The notes under the pieces were generated by a model, which did not search any database, was not told the origin of the DNA, and saw only the letters and a program-made list of their open reading frames with translations. This document shows, one piece after another, positions 11,360 through 20,796 of a stretch of DNA of 64,000 nucleotides. How positions within the stretch are numbered: the stretch's first letter is position 1; each line of letters begins with the position of its first letter. Source of the stretch: Varanus komodoensis. Lineage: Eukaryota; Chordata; Lepidosauria; Squamata; Varanidae. The DNA lies in the NCBI RefSeq assembly GCF_004798865.1, contig NW_025336481.1:40519619-40583618 (forward strand), given 5' to 3'. Position numbers and translations under genes: made by a program.

Positions 11360-11468
11360 CATAGAATAGTAGACTGGGAAGGGTTCTCTAACGCCACTGA
11401 GTCCAACCCCCTGCTTTATGCAGGACTCCAAGTTACAGCATTCCTGACAAGTTCACACATTCCTGGGG
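11360..11468 (-). mobile_element. CR1 LINE extreme 3' tip
   Basis: The sequence starts with ATCATAGAATAGTAGACTGG, the reverse complement of the CR1 terminal repeats and adjacent 3' UTR. It then gives GAGTCCAACCCCCTGCTTTA and a diverged TGCAGGACTCCAAG. This is the part of CR1 that the minus-strand copy at 5.5 kb lacks. Only about 110 bases remain. Confidence 0.75.
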
Positions 11469-11933
11469 TTTCTCTCAACCGCAGCTAACACTAACCACAG
11501 CTGCTGGTTTGGACATAAACAAAGTCAGCTGAAAAGAGAGGTGGCATGTATTGTGTGCTAGTGCTCCTCCAGTCATGAAAGTTGGCAGATTCTTCCCACA
11601 ATGGCTTTCTAGCCATTTCTGTAGCTTTTTTTTTAGAGTGAGGATAATGAGGTATTATATTCTGAGGGCCGAACATCTGGAATAAAGGCTGCTGTGATTC
11701 AGCAATTGATTCAGCAATTGCGCTATACCGCAAGTGCTACTTTGGCATTGTATAATGCAACGTATCTATAGGCAGCACATGCAAAACCTTGCAGAAATGC
11801 TCCTATAAATGACATTTCCTTTTTCCTGCAAGAAGGGGCAACATGAAGGGGCTACTGTCAATGGGTTTGTGCTGGCACGGGGGCCCTTGGCAGGTGCCAA
11901 CCACATGGGACCCCAACATCACCCTGATCTCTA
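11469..11933. other. Unique non-coding DNA
   Basis: No recognised repeat or gene. A minus-strand open frame at 11491-11733 has no motif. Confidence 0.4.
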
Positions 11934-11941
11934 GCTTAGAA

Positions 11942-12716
11942 CAGTGGTTTTCAACCTTTCTGCAGTTCGGGACCAGCAAAAATAGGAAGATCATTTTGGA
12001 GACCACTGAGGCAGAAATAAAAAGCATTACAATACACAAATTAATATAGTATTTTGTGTATTGGTTTTTAATTCCAAAAATGAAAATTCTCTAAAATTAC
12101 CAGAAACTGAGCAGTAAAACATGCTAATAAAAGAATAAAATATTGGAATTAAATGTAATCGAATACAATTGAAATTTTTAGAGAGCAATATGTAATTCAA
12201 ATAAGGCTACTGGAAAATCTGCTGTTGCTTCTTTCCAAGAATACTAAAATTTACACTAGCAAAATACAAAATCAATATAAATGCAATATTATGCTCATAG
12301 CAAATACAAATTCAAATACAATATGCAGAGCGATACAAAGTCAAAGGAAGTTACTTGATATGATAATATTCATAATGTTAAATACTGAAATACAACAAAC
12401 CCCCATTCACACCAGCCCCGACTGGCTGAGAAAACACCCTCGGCACCAGCCTGCCTCTGCACTTCCCTTCCCAGCAGAAAACACAGCGGAGAAGGGACAA
12501 GGCCCAGTCGCTGGGTCTCCGCCCGGCTCCCGGCAGGGTTCCCACTGAGCTGCTCTTGCCTCCCCAACCTCCTTGGCCGAGGAAGGGGTTTGGAATCAGC
12601 AGGGGGGCGCAGTGAGCCCCGTGCTCGTCCTGGCCTTTTACTGGTCTCTTTGAAGGACCTGCTGGAAATGGTGGTGGGCCAGTGCCGGTCCGTGGACCGG
12701 CAGTTGAAAAACTCTG
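11942..12716. mobile_element. Non-autonomous hAT DNA transposon, complete ends
   Basis: The left end CAGTGGTTTTCAACCTTTCT and the right end (complement CAGAGTTTTTCAACTGCCGG) form the terminal inverted repeats of a hAT element. The subterminal CGGTCCGTGGACCGG is also typical. The flanks GCTTAGAA (11934-11941) and GCTTAGAC (12717-12724) form an 8-bp target duplication with one later change, as expected for hAT. The left two thirds are very AT-rich and the right third GC-rich. No transposase frame is present, so it depended on a helper element. With one mismatch in eight, the target duplication suggests a moderately old insertion. Confidence 0.85.
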
Positions 12717-12724
12717 GCTTAGAC

Positions 12725-14095
12725 AATGTTAGAGAGGATTCTGGAGATTATGGGGAAAAGTCCATCCATGACCCGTTGCCGCAACAGTTAAATAGGAACC
12801 TCATGTACAACGACAGAGGAAGGCCATCTCCTCCTCTCTCTCCCACGGAGCTTCACACTACAGATGTGGCTGTCTGCTGCAACGCTAGACCAAACGAACC
12901 CTAACTGATCCAACAAGGCTTATGCGTGATCTCAAGGGAGAGCCCTTATGCAGGGTCCATCATCACCCAGGCTCAGCCCATGCTGCCTCGTCGATGGGCC
13001 ATCCGAGGGCAAGACCACAAGGGTCCCACCAGCTCCGGCCCTTTTGGCAGTCCCAGCAGAACGGCCAGCGTGCCATGCTCTCTTCCACCATGTGGGAGCC
13101 CAGTCGCCGAAATCTAGACCGTTTTGTACTGGGGGAAATAAGTGAACAGAGAGGAAATCTTTTCTGATTTTGCAGAAACTCAGTTACAAATTGGTATTTA
13201 TCCTGCTGTTAATAAGAACAAAGGCAGGCTTTGCTGGTTTGCTTGGTTTTAAACTAGTCAGAAAAGCTTGCACAACAAAAATCAATTTTAAAAATATTGC
13301 TTTTACTACTGTCTGGGGAATATGCAGAATAAGATAAATATTCTTTGGACTACCCAACAAAGCCAGACCAAAACAAAAAGGCTCACTGTAATAAAAGCAC
13401 TGTGGCAGAGCACTTATCGGCCTAAGCAAACACAAATGTATTTACAGCAAGTGAGGCCGATAAGAGTTTGAAAGCAAAATCTCTCCTTTCAGAAAGAGTG
13501 AAGTGGAATGAGTTGATTGTGTTACACTGGCTGATGTGCAATGCATCCTGAGGATGACTTTGCACATCTGTGCAGAGGATGCCCCTTCAGGACTAGAGTA
13601 ACTGTCTTTTATTTATGGATTGGGAGATAACACACGTTATTAATATGCTGCTGGTATTTTATTAATATGCTCAATAAACCTCGTGTTCAAACATAGGGCT
13701 GCACTCACCTTGCTCTTGTGAGCACTACCAGATCACCCTTCCCCAGCATCCAATATATAATCACGAAACGTTAGGCGGTCCAGGTGGCAGTGGAAGGCCT
13801 TCCCAGAGCCTCAGGGGAGGCTGAGACCCCTAGGAAGCCTCCCACCCAGCAGGGACAGCTGAAGCAAAATGTTGCGCCATGCAACATGGGTCGGCTGCCC
13901 AGTACGAAGAGCAGCAATGGTTTTCTAATTCTAAAAGTGACTAAATAACTTACATGGAGTATGAGAAGGACACTGTGAGTCAACCTGAGGATCTGGAAGG
14001 GGCTGCTTGGGCCTCCCAGCTTTACTTTCAACATCCCTGAATGGAGCACTTCAGTGTAGCCTGAGTAGGAATAAGAATAACACCCTCATAACTTC
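12725..14095. other. Unique DNA; AT-rich 13.2-13.4 kb could be a conserved non-coding element
   Basis: The stretch from about 13190 to 13440 is AT-rich, free of recognisable repeats and rich in short homeodomain-like TAAT/ATTA words. That is compatible with, but does not prove, conserved non-coding DNA. No exon or transposable element was recognised. Confidence 0.35.
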
Positions 14096-14096
14096 C

Positions 14097-14248
14097 ATGC
14101 AACCTGAAGTGCCCAATCCTGTCTAATCTTGATAGTTAAGCAGGGTTGGGCTCAGTGGAAAGCTGGATGGGTGACTTAACATGTTGTGAACTGCCCAGAG
14201 AGCTTTGGCTATGGGGGCATAAACATGTAATACCTCCACGCAATAATA
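14097..14248 (+). repeat. SINE with 5S-rRNA-derived head and LINE-like tail, copy 1
   Basis: The head reads CCCAATCCTGTCTAATCTTG then AGTTAAGCAGGGTTGGG and TGGATGGGTGAC. These correspond to the 5S rRNA internal promoter, from GTCTGATCTCGGAAGCTAAGCAGGG to TGGATGGGAGAC. The sequence then switches to CTGCCCAGAGAGCTTTGGCT, resembling a LINE 3' end, and finishes in a degraded AT-rich tail. A second copy at 47.3 kb has the same head-tail junction, so this is a true 5S-derived SINE and not a 5S pseudogene. Confidence 0.75.
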
Positions 14249-14307
14249 AACGTATTAATCAAGAATCAAGAAGAAAGACATTGAGAAATGCTTTAGTTGT
14301 TTCACCA

Positions 14308-14366
14308 CCCAGAGAGTCCTGCTTGGGACTATTGGCTACCATTTTATAAATCAACAAACAAACATG
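14308..14366 (+). repeat. LINE/SINE 3' tail fragment
   Basis: CACCCAGAGAGTCCTGCTTG, a further short stretch and TTTATAAATCAACAAACAAAC resemble the shared 3' tail of L2-like LINEs and their SINEs in squamates, including the AAAC-type terminal repeat. It is too short to assign to a single family. Confidence 0.4.
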
Positions 14367-15393
14367 AGGACAAAAACAGACTCTGCAAGGAAACCCATTT
14401 GAAAGACGATTGAGCCTACCCAAGCTTTGATGACTCAAAGCAGAACTTTCACCTAAAGTATCTTCTCACCAGAAAAGCAAACAAGCCACTTTTCTTTTTT
14501 TAAAGGTCAGGCAAATATCCTTTTGAAGAGGAAGGCATAGTATAGTATTTGATACCCTTTATGGCACTGCATTTGTCAAACTCCGAGCATGCCAGGAAAC
14601 AAAATAGGAAATTAAAACAGAAAGAAGCAATATTTCAGTCTTATGAAACGGTTTGCTGATGGGGTCTGTTTATCTGGGGGAAGTACAAGATGTATGCCAC
14701 CTAGAGCAAGGCACACTCTTGCTCTCGTTCCAGGCACACAGCCATGTATGAATCAAGCCAAGGCCACAAGTGAGCTGGAAGCAGGCTTCCACGCATGCAA
14801 GCAAAACCCCCACAGCCCTTGCAGAGGTCCCAGCCAGAAGCCGGCCCTGCATGCGTGGGCTGTCTCCCACTTGCCTAGGTCTAGGGTCACAGGGAAAGCT
14901 GCATCTAGCTCCCCACCTCCTGCCAGTGGTGATTTGACTGGGGTTCTGTGCATGCAGCACCAGCTACTGTGCACAGCTAGACAGGGAATTGTGTCTTTAA
15001 GGGCCAAAACTGGCAGTCATTTCAATGGCTATGCTGCAGCGATGCCCTTTTTCCTTGTCCTTTTAGACTCTATGGGATGCCCAAGAGGTGCAATCCAGGC
15101 ATTAAAAGCCCTTCCACCATGCTAGGCTCCTGATTTGGAAGGGGCTGAGGCTCTACCTTACTCTAGAGTAAAAGTGGACAACAGGAAAGAGACGCTGCTG
15201 CTGGACATACATTTCAGGAACGCCTCTTTTGGTTCACAGATTCTTCCACTGCCAGAACCCAAATCAAACGGATAAGTAGTTGCCACTGCAGTCTTAAACC
15301 ACATGGGTGCCTTTCTGGATGAGGCAGTCAAGAGACATCAGTGAGGAAAGAGCATGCATTATATATATTCATATAAACTAAAGTTTGTTTTTG
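14367..15393. other. Unique non-coding DNA; 160-codon ORF not supported
   Basis: An open frame on the plus strand at 14643-15125 is matched by open minus-strand frames over the same bases. It shows no domain, splice context or family resemblance, so it is most likely chance in GC-richer sequence. Confidence 0.45.
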
Positions 15394-15666
15394 CTAGATG
15401 CAGTAAAGTCATCTCAGATTTATGGCGACCCTATGAAGGTCCTGTCCTTCACAGCCCTGCTCAGACCTTGCAAACTCAAGGCAGTGGCTTCCTTTATGAG
15501 ATTCATTCATCTGATAGTTTTCTTTCTCTTCTTCTTCTGCCTTTGACTTTCCCTGGCATGACTGTCTTTTCCAGTGAGTCCTTCCTTCTCATGAGGTGCC
15601 TAAAATACAACCCCCTCGGTTTCGTCATTTTTGCTTCCAGGGCAAGTCCTGGCTTGATTTAAATAG
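15394..15666 (-). mobile_element. BovB (RTE) LINE 3' end, 5' truncated
   Basis: On the minus strand this reads through the BovB ORF2 C-terminus, including the complements of a SLEKT-like stretch and of the conserved GGKVKGRRRRG region. It ends with the BovB 3' UTR, where TATGGCGACCCTATGAA marks the terminus. The same 3' end recurs four more times in this window. The frame is interrupted, so the copy is dead. Confidence 0.8.
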
Positions 15667-16072
15667 CCCAATTTAATTGTGTTGTTGCTATATATCTCTA
15701 AATGTCCAATTTGGCTTCAAGAAGTGGTTAAGCCGAATTATGGAGAACAGCATCTAGCAAAGTGGATCAGAATACCAGCTACAGGTGGAGGTGAGGGAAA
15801 ATGGTTGCCCTCAGCCCCAACTTTTGAGCTTTTCAGAAGCATGTGGCTGGACATTATTAGGAAACTGCTGGTCAAAACAAGCTGTTCTTCTGATTTAGCA
15901 GTGCCCTTCTTAGGTTCTTTATTTTTGCATTCAATAATCCCAAAGGAGCTGGGTAAAAATGTCACTCACTCCGCATTTTGCATCCTCTCCTCTTTTTTCT
16001 GTTGAAATGGTCAGCATAGCACGCTGATATTTTGCCAGAAGGCATCGTCAACCATGAGGCTACATTCGGGGG

Positions 16073-16092
16073 TCTCTCTCTCTCTCTCTCTC
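16073..16092. repeat. (TC)n microsatellite
   Basis: About ten TC dinucleotides, followed by interrupted CTC and CACA units. Confidence 0.9.
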
Positions 16093-17307
16093 GCACTCTC
16101 TCCCTCATGCACACACATACACACACAGATTGGTACATTAAAAACAAGAATCAGTGTACAATTGCCTTAGTATGTTGACTGCCCAAGGGGATGGAAGCTG
16201 CTCTGACATTCTCCACTTCTGTTTCATCATTCTCAGGATTATTTAGTGATCGCTTCCCTTCTGCAATTCCCCCAAACAGCGGCACTTAACAAATGTTTTA
16301 CCAGAAGGCAACACAATGGCTAACAAATTGTCATGCTTTGTGGATAAAAAACCCCATCAGCATTTGGAACATCTGCACACACCCCGTTCCATGACCATGA
16401 GGCAGACGGTCTGTGCAGGACTGGGGAGAGACAGGGAGAATTGTGGAAATCCCAGTGCCTATAAATTGTAGGATGCGTGTGCTAAGGAAGAAAGTTGTTG
16501 GCACAAAGTTGAACAAAAACAATTCATTTTCCTGTCGTCTCCTTTAAAAACAAAAAACAAAAACAAATAATGTTTCAATCCACTTCCATTTCACTCCCCT
16601 CTAGACAATTTCAACCTATTCAAAACAACTCTTCCATTCATATCTGATGTTTCCATCTAGTACACTGGCCTGTTTGCTTGCATGAAGCCTTATTATCTGT
16701 CTGACTCATTTGGTCAAACTGTAATCCCTTCAAGACAAGGGATTATATTTCTTTTAATTCTGTTCAAATGCTGTTTTCGAGACAAAGGAATACAATACAT
16801 TCTCCAGAAGTGTGATTGCCTGTCCCCTTATCGGCTATCACCACCATCAATCTGCACGGCAGTCTCACTGAGCAAAGTTGTTTCGTGACCTTTTTGGCAG
16901 TGGATCCTCAAGCACAAACAGGGCTGTGCATGTGTTACACATGCGCAATCGCTATGAGCGGATTTTCGTTTCAGCAGCTTCCCCAGTAACTCAGGTCCAA
17001 TGTACCGCGCTGTGATGCCAGCAGCTAACACAAGGCTTGAAAGCATAAGCATAATTTAAACGTCAACCTTCAAGGCGGAGGAAATGACTCCTTAAAGAAA
17101 AGTTATTTCACAGCCAATACTTGTACGCCCTGCAAATGCCACACGCAGCAGAATACAAAATGAACATGAATAATTTTCTTGAATCTTTCCTGCACCTCTT
17201 AACAGCTGTCAAGTGTGAACAATGCAGGAGCAGCGCATTTCAAAGCAGCTGCAATAGTAATTATCGGGTATGTTGCTGAAGGAAAACATAAATCAGTAGT
17301 GTTTGGC

Positions 17308-17336
17308 AAATAAATAAATAAATAAATAAATAAATA
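17308..17336. repeat. (AAAT)n microsatellite
   Basis: Seven uninterrupted AAAT units. It might be the end of an old retrotransposon tail, but nothing recognisable precedes it. Confidence 0.9.
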
Positions 17337-17474
17337 CAACCAGTTCAACTGTAACTCCAAAATATATTTGCAGGATGGGTAGCATTTACAACTGGAATCT
17401 TATTCAGAGCTAGAACCCAAGAGCTTCTGCTCTGACTGAAGGATAACTGGACTAGAAAATAAGAATATTTATTA

Positions 17475-17680
17475 AGGGCACAACTCTACATGTGTTTAGA
17501 CAGAAATATGTCTGAACAGAGAATACATACATACATACATATATATGTTTAAACAGAAATGCATATTTCAGAAATGCAAACAGAACATGCATGTTTATAC
17601 AAACATAAGTCTAAGCATGCTGGGAATTGTAGGACAATTTTGTAGGATAGAATTCTGTCTAAGCATGCATAGGATTCACT
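17475..17680. repeat. MITE family B, left copy of a tandem pair
   Basis: The left terminal motif CTACATGTGTTTAGACAGAA (about 17485-17504) is inverted at the right as TCTGTCTAAGCATGCATAGG (17654-17673). The interior contains a CATA microsatellite at 17523-17546 and GCATGCTGGGAATTGTAGG, a palindromic middle also seen in the copy at 4.8 kb. The adjacent copy at 17722 has similar flanks, so the two appear to have arisen by local duplication. Confidence 0.65.
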
Positions 17681-17721
17681 GGACTGAGAAATAAGAGTCC
17701 CAGTACTTCAGACATTTTTTT

Positions 17722-17852
17722 AGGGTGCAACCCTACATATGTTTAGACAGAAATGCATTTTCAGAAATGCAGGCAGAACATGTATGTTCAGACAAATGTC
17801 TGAATTTCTGGAGGACAGATTTCAGTCTAACCATGCATAGGATTGAGCCCTT
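17722..17852. repeat. MITE family B, right copy of a tandem pair
   Basis: The left end AGGGTGCAACCCTACATATG leads into GTTTAGACAGAAATG. The right end is CAGTCTAACCATGCATAGGA followed by TTGAGCCCTT, giving inverted terminal repeats of about 30 bases. There is no coding capacity. It is shorter than its left neighbour, chiefly because it lacks the CATA expansion and an internal partial duplication. Confidence 0.7.
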
Positions 17853-17872
17853 ATGTATTTAAAACATTTTAA

Positions 17873-18121
17873 TCCTGTCATATCTTTTCCTAGAAGCAAA
17901 AATGCCAAGACTGAGGCTGTCATGTTTTGGGTACCTCATGAGAACGCAAGACTCACTGGAAAATACAATCAAACTAGGCAAAGTCAAAGGCAGCAGAAAA
18001 AAAGGAAGACCAAAGATGAGATGGATTGACTCCACCAAGGAAACCACATTCTTGAATTTGCAGAAACTGAGCAGGGCTGTCATAGATAGGACATTTTGGA
18101 GGGTCACCATAAGTCAGAACA
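17873..18121 (+). mobile_element. BovB (RTE) LINE 3' end, copy A
   Basis: The plus strand encodes the BovB ORF2 C-terminus: LRLSCFGYLMRTQDSLENT, then GKVKGSRKKGRPKMRWIDS, then NLQKLSRAVIDRTFWR. It ends at GGGTCACCATAAGTCAGAAC in the 3' UTR. It is 5' truncated. A second BovB tail begins 355 bases downstream in the same orientation, with an unrelated segment between. Confidence 0.85.
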
Positions 18122-18214
18122 GTTATTCCCTAATTAGTTTTGCATTTAAAGACTGCTGGCTTAGTGCATAAAACCACTTCTTACTAAGAAAAATAGATGC
18201 TTAGCTTTCTTGCT

Positions 18215-18466
18215 TTACACAATTGGGATACAGGCATGGTTCTGTCGAGGCTTTTGCCTCTGTATAACTGTCTATGTATTTCAGCTACCTCCTTCTCACT
18301 GCTTTGGAGCAACTGCAGATGATATTGTGTTTCTTTATGGAGCACTGAACTTTTACTCAGTGGTGATGAGAGACTATCCATTGCTAACACGATCCTTTTG
18401 TCAAAAGATGAAGGATGAGTTGAAAGATGGATTTTCCACAGGTGATGTTGCCACCTTCAAACAATA
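18215..18466 (+). repeat. Dispersed repeat of unknown family, copy 2, fused to a BovB tail
   Basis: This is the plus-oriented counterpart of 5121-5385. One frame is open throughout, with residues such as ATADDIVFLYGALNFYSVVM and later KDELKDGFSTGDVATF, and runs directly into the adjacent BovB sequence. I recognise no protein family. The unit is followed without a gap by a BovB 3' end starting inside its GKVKG-like region, which is not the normal BovB sequence at that place. The arrangement resembles a chimeric retroposon: an unknown head on a BovB tail. Confidence 0.7.
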
Positions 18467-18475
18467 CATGATTCA

Positions 18476-18664
18476 CAGGGAAAGTCAAAGGCAGAAGAAC
18501 AAAAAGACGACCAGAGATGAGATGGATTGACTCCACCAAGGAAGCCACATCCTTGAATTTGCAGAAACTGAGCAGGGCTGTCATGGATAAGACATCTTGG
18601 AGGGCTTTCATTCATAGGATCACCATAAGTTGGAGAAGACTTGATGGGACATCACAACAACAAC
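18476..18664 (+). mobile_element. BovB (RTE) LINE 3' end, copy B
   Basis: This reads from GGAAAGTCAAAGGCAGAAGA through GAGATGGATTGACTCCACCA and AACTGAGCAGGGCTGTCATG to the 3' terminus, ACTTGATGGGACATCACAAC followed by AACAAC. The terminal CAACAA repeats are intact. The 5' edge is abrupt and joins the unknown segment. Confidence 0.85.
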
Positions 18665-18704
18665 TTACTTCTAAGGAGTGCAAGGGAGAGAAGATGGTTC
18701 TTTC

Positions 18705-18858
18705 CTCACCCTCCATTTAATTTTCACAATGATCCTGCAAGGAACATTAGGAATGCGGTGAGTGGCCCATATCAGTCAGTGGGCTGAGCTGAGATTGGAA
18801 CTCAGGTCTTCCTGGTCTTCGTATGACACTTTGCCCACTCTAGGTCGCTGTGAGTTGT
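18705..18858 (-). repeat. tRNA-derived MIR-like SINE, fragment
   Basis: Blocks typical of this SINE appear in reverse: TTTCACAATGATCCTGCAAG, then CTGAGCTGAGATTGGAACTC as the box-B region, then an eroded head. The usual CCAGTCAC/GTGGTTA parts are diverged, and no clear target duplication can be seen. Confidence 0.55.
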
Positions 18859-18859
18859 A

Positions 18860-18990
18860 TGCAGCCTTAGGAAACCTGGGTTTAAATCCCTTTCCACCCA
18901 TGAAGTACTCTGAGTGACCATGGGCCCCCTCACAGCCCTCAGGCTATACCTACCTCAGACGGAGGTCGCGAGGATAGACCGGAATACTTC
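18860..18990 (+). repeat. tRNA-derived MIR-like SINE, fragment (plus strand)
   Basis: GAAACCTGGGTTTAAATCCC corresponds to the box-B region (GGTTCAAATCC type). It is followed by GAGTGACCATGGGCC and CTATACCTACCTCAG, the normal order of the family body. It lies back to back with the minus-strand fragment immediately to its left. It is the only plus-oriented member of this family I find in the window. Confidence 0.55.
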
Positions 18991-20179
18991 TCATGGACAC
19001 AGCATGCTTCAAAATGCCAGTTTCCGGGGAACAACACCAAGAAAAGTTATTGTCTTTATGTTCTACTTGTGAGGTTTTAACAAGCATCTGTATGGCATCT
19101 GGGAGAAACTGCACTCCAGACAAGACTCTTGGGTTTGAAGCGACTCACACATAATTTTTACCAGCTACCTCAAAATCACATCATCACCAGCATTTTACTG
19201 ATATGCTGCTTTGCACAAAAGCACCTGCAGTAGCTCACAACACAACACACCAACACAAAAACAAGAAAGCACAGCAGTGCACTGATTACAAGAGTGGCAC
19301 ATCATTACAATCATGAACCTCTCAAACAGTTCATTTCACTAATACTAACATTATTACAGTCAACCATGACAAAGCAGTATCAATTTTTATCCAACATGGC
19401 TGCCAGCCAAATACACGAAGCCCTTGCTATGCATTAAGGCATTAAAAATGCAAGCTGCAAACAGCTGTACCAGAGATACAAAGTGCGGAAAACAGTAACC
19501 AGATTTCTTTCTTTCAGCCAGCAGCAGCAGATCTTTCCCCATGTTCCACTTCCTCAGGCTGGTGCAGTTCTCAAGACTCCAAGACAACAGTGGTGGTATG
19601 TAGTACGCTATGGAAGCACCTGCTCTTTCAGAGGGCCAAAGATGTGTCCTTCTCCTGGAAGAACTGGCTCTTCCTTTTTTAAACATGTTGATCTGGTTAT
19701 TTCCTGGTAAGCCCTGAGCAATGGAAGTTTATGCATCCAGTGCCCCCTTTTAAACCCAGCTCTCAACCCCGCCAAACTTTAAGGAGCAATATTCAAGAAT
19801 GAACATCTGTAGCAGCTGGGTGCATTTTCCATACACTGAGGATGCTCACTCCATGTTTCTGGATGCAAGAACAGCTAGGAATTAGGATGGCACAATGAAC
19901 ACAACAGAAGTTTCTACGGCACTGTTGTTTCATGGACAAATCACACGCACGCACCCTGTAGATCAGTGCTCCCTAAGCATTTTATGAGCTAAAATGACAA
20001 TGAAAGACTGGGGAGAGATGGGACAAAGGGGCGAGTCTTGGGCAGGCAGCAATATGCGCCTAAAATCGATTAATTGGGAATGAGGATTCAGGCATTAAGT
20101 CAGAAGGGTTGTTAAAAAAGAGATTTCTGGAGGGATTCAAAAGAGAACAACCTCTCCCAATCCAGTCTCCTCTAGCTGC
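18991..20179. other. Unique non-coding DNA
   Basis: No repeat family or gene recognised. CAGTGCTCCCTAAGC near 19966 weakly recalls a hAT terminus, but no partner end was found. Confidence 0.4.
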
Positions 20180-20235
20180 ATTGGACAAGAACTCCCATCA
20201 TCCCCAGCAAGCTGGCTGGGAGGGATGAGATGTCT
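20180..20235. repeat. Palindromic MITE (family A), left half
   Basis: TTGGACAAGAACTCCCATCA and CCCCAGCAAGCTGGCTGGGA match the left arm and centre of the family. The right arm is degraded beyond recognition. Confidence 0.55.
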
Positions 20236-20735
20236 GTTCCCTGTGACACTGCTGCAGTTATCGAAAGGGCCTCTCCTGATTTCATTTAAGTGACACTTCA
20301 TAGGATAGTTCAACTGAGACAATTACATTTCTCTTCCTGCTTCTCTCTGTTTCATGTTCCTCTCCCTCTGCACTCTGGTTTTACTTCAGAGCTTGTTACA
20401 TCTTGATAAACCTGGAGATGGCAGGTTGGGGAAGGTAGAAAGCCATTCTAGGAATAAGAAGTTGTGAGAATACCTTAGAAAACAAGAGCCTATGGGTAGC
20501 AGACATGAATTGGGACAAATTGGAGGGACAAAGAAAGACAGAGTGGGATGGGCAGAGCATTAGAAATAAGGATGAGGAACATCTGGAGATGAAGAGGAAA
20601 CCGCTGAAAAAGTGGCATGGCCAAATGATGGCAGCAGGGAGATTCTTTGGCAGAAGAGCAGATGTGAGCCACTTGGAGCACTCTTGAAGAGTTTCCTACA
20701 ACTTCATTCATCCCTCACTATTGGACGTGTCTTCT
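20236..20735. other. Unique non-coding DNA
   Basis: Purine-rich on the plus strand around 20510-20650. No family or gene recognised. Confidence 0.4.
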
Positions 20736-20796
20736 AGGGCTAGTGGAAGTTGCAGTTCAACCATCTGGAGGCCCATGCACCCCACAGTGGACCTTG
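20736..20796. repeat. Palindromic MITE (family A), right half
   Basis: AGTGGAAGTTGCAGTTCAAC followed by CATCTGGAGGCCCATGCACC matches the right arm (AGTTGTAGTCCAAAACATCTGG type). Only half of the element is recognisable. Confidence 0.5.

Larger units (their letters stand above)
15667..17446. other. Unique non-coding DNA with short simple repeats
   Basis: Apart from a TC-rich run at 16073-16092 and an AAAT run at 17308-17336, I recognise no repeat family or gene. The segment 16550-16850 is AT-rich. Confidence 0.45.

Noticed and set aside
14643-15125. 160-codon plus-strand frame
   Set aside because: No motif, and the minus strand is open over the same bases.
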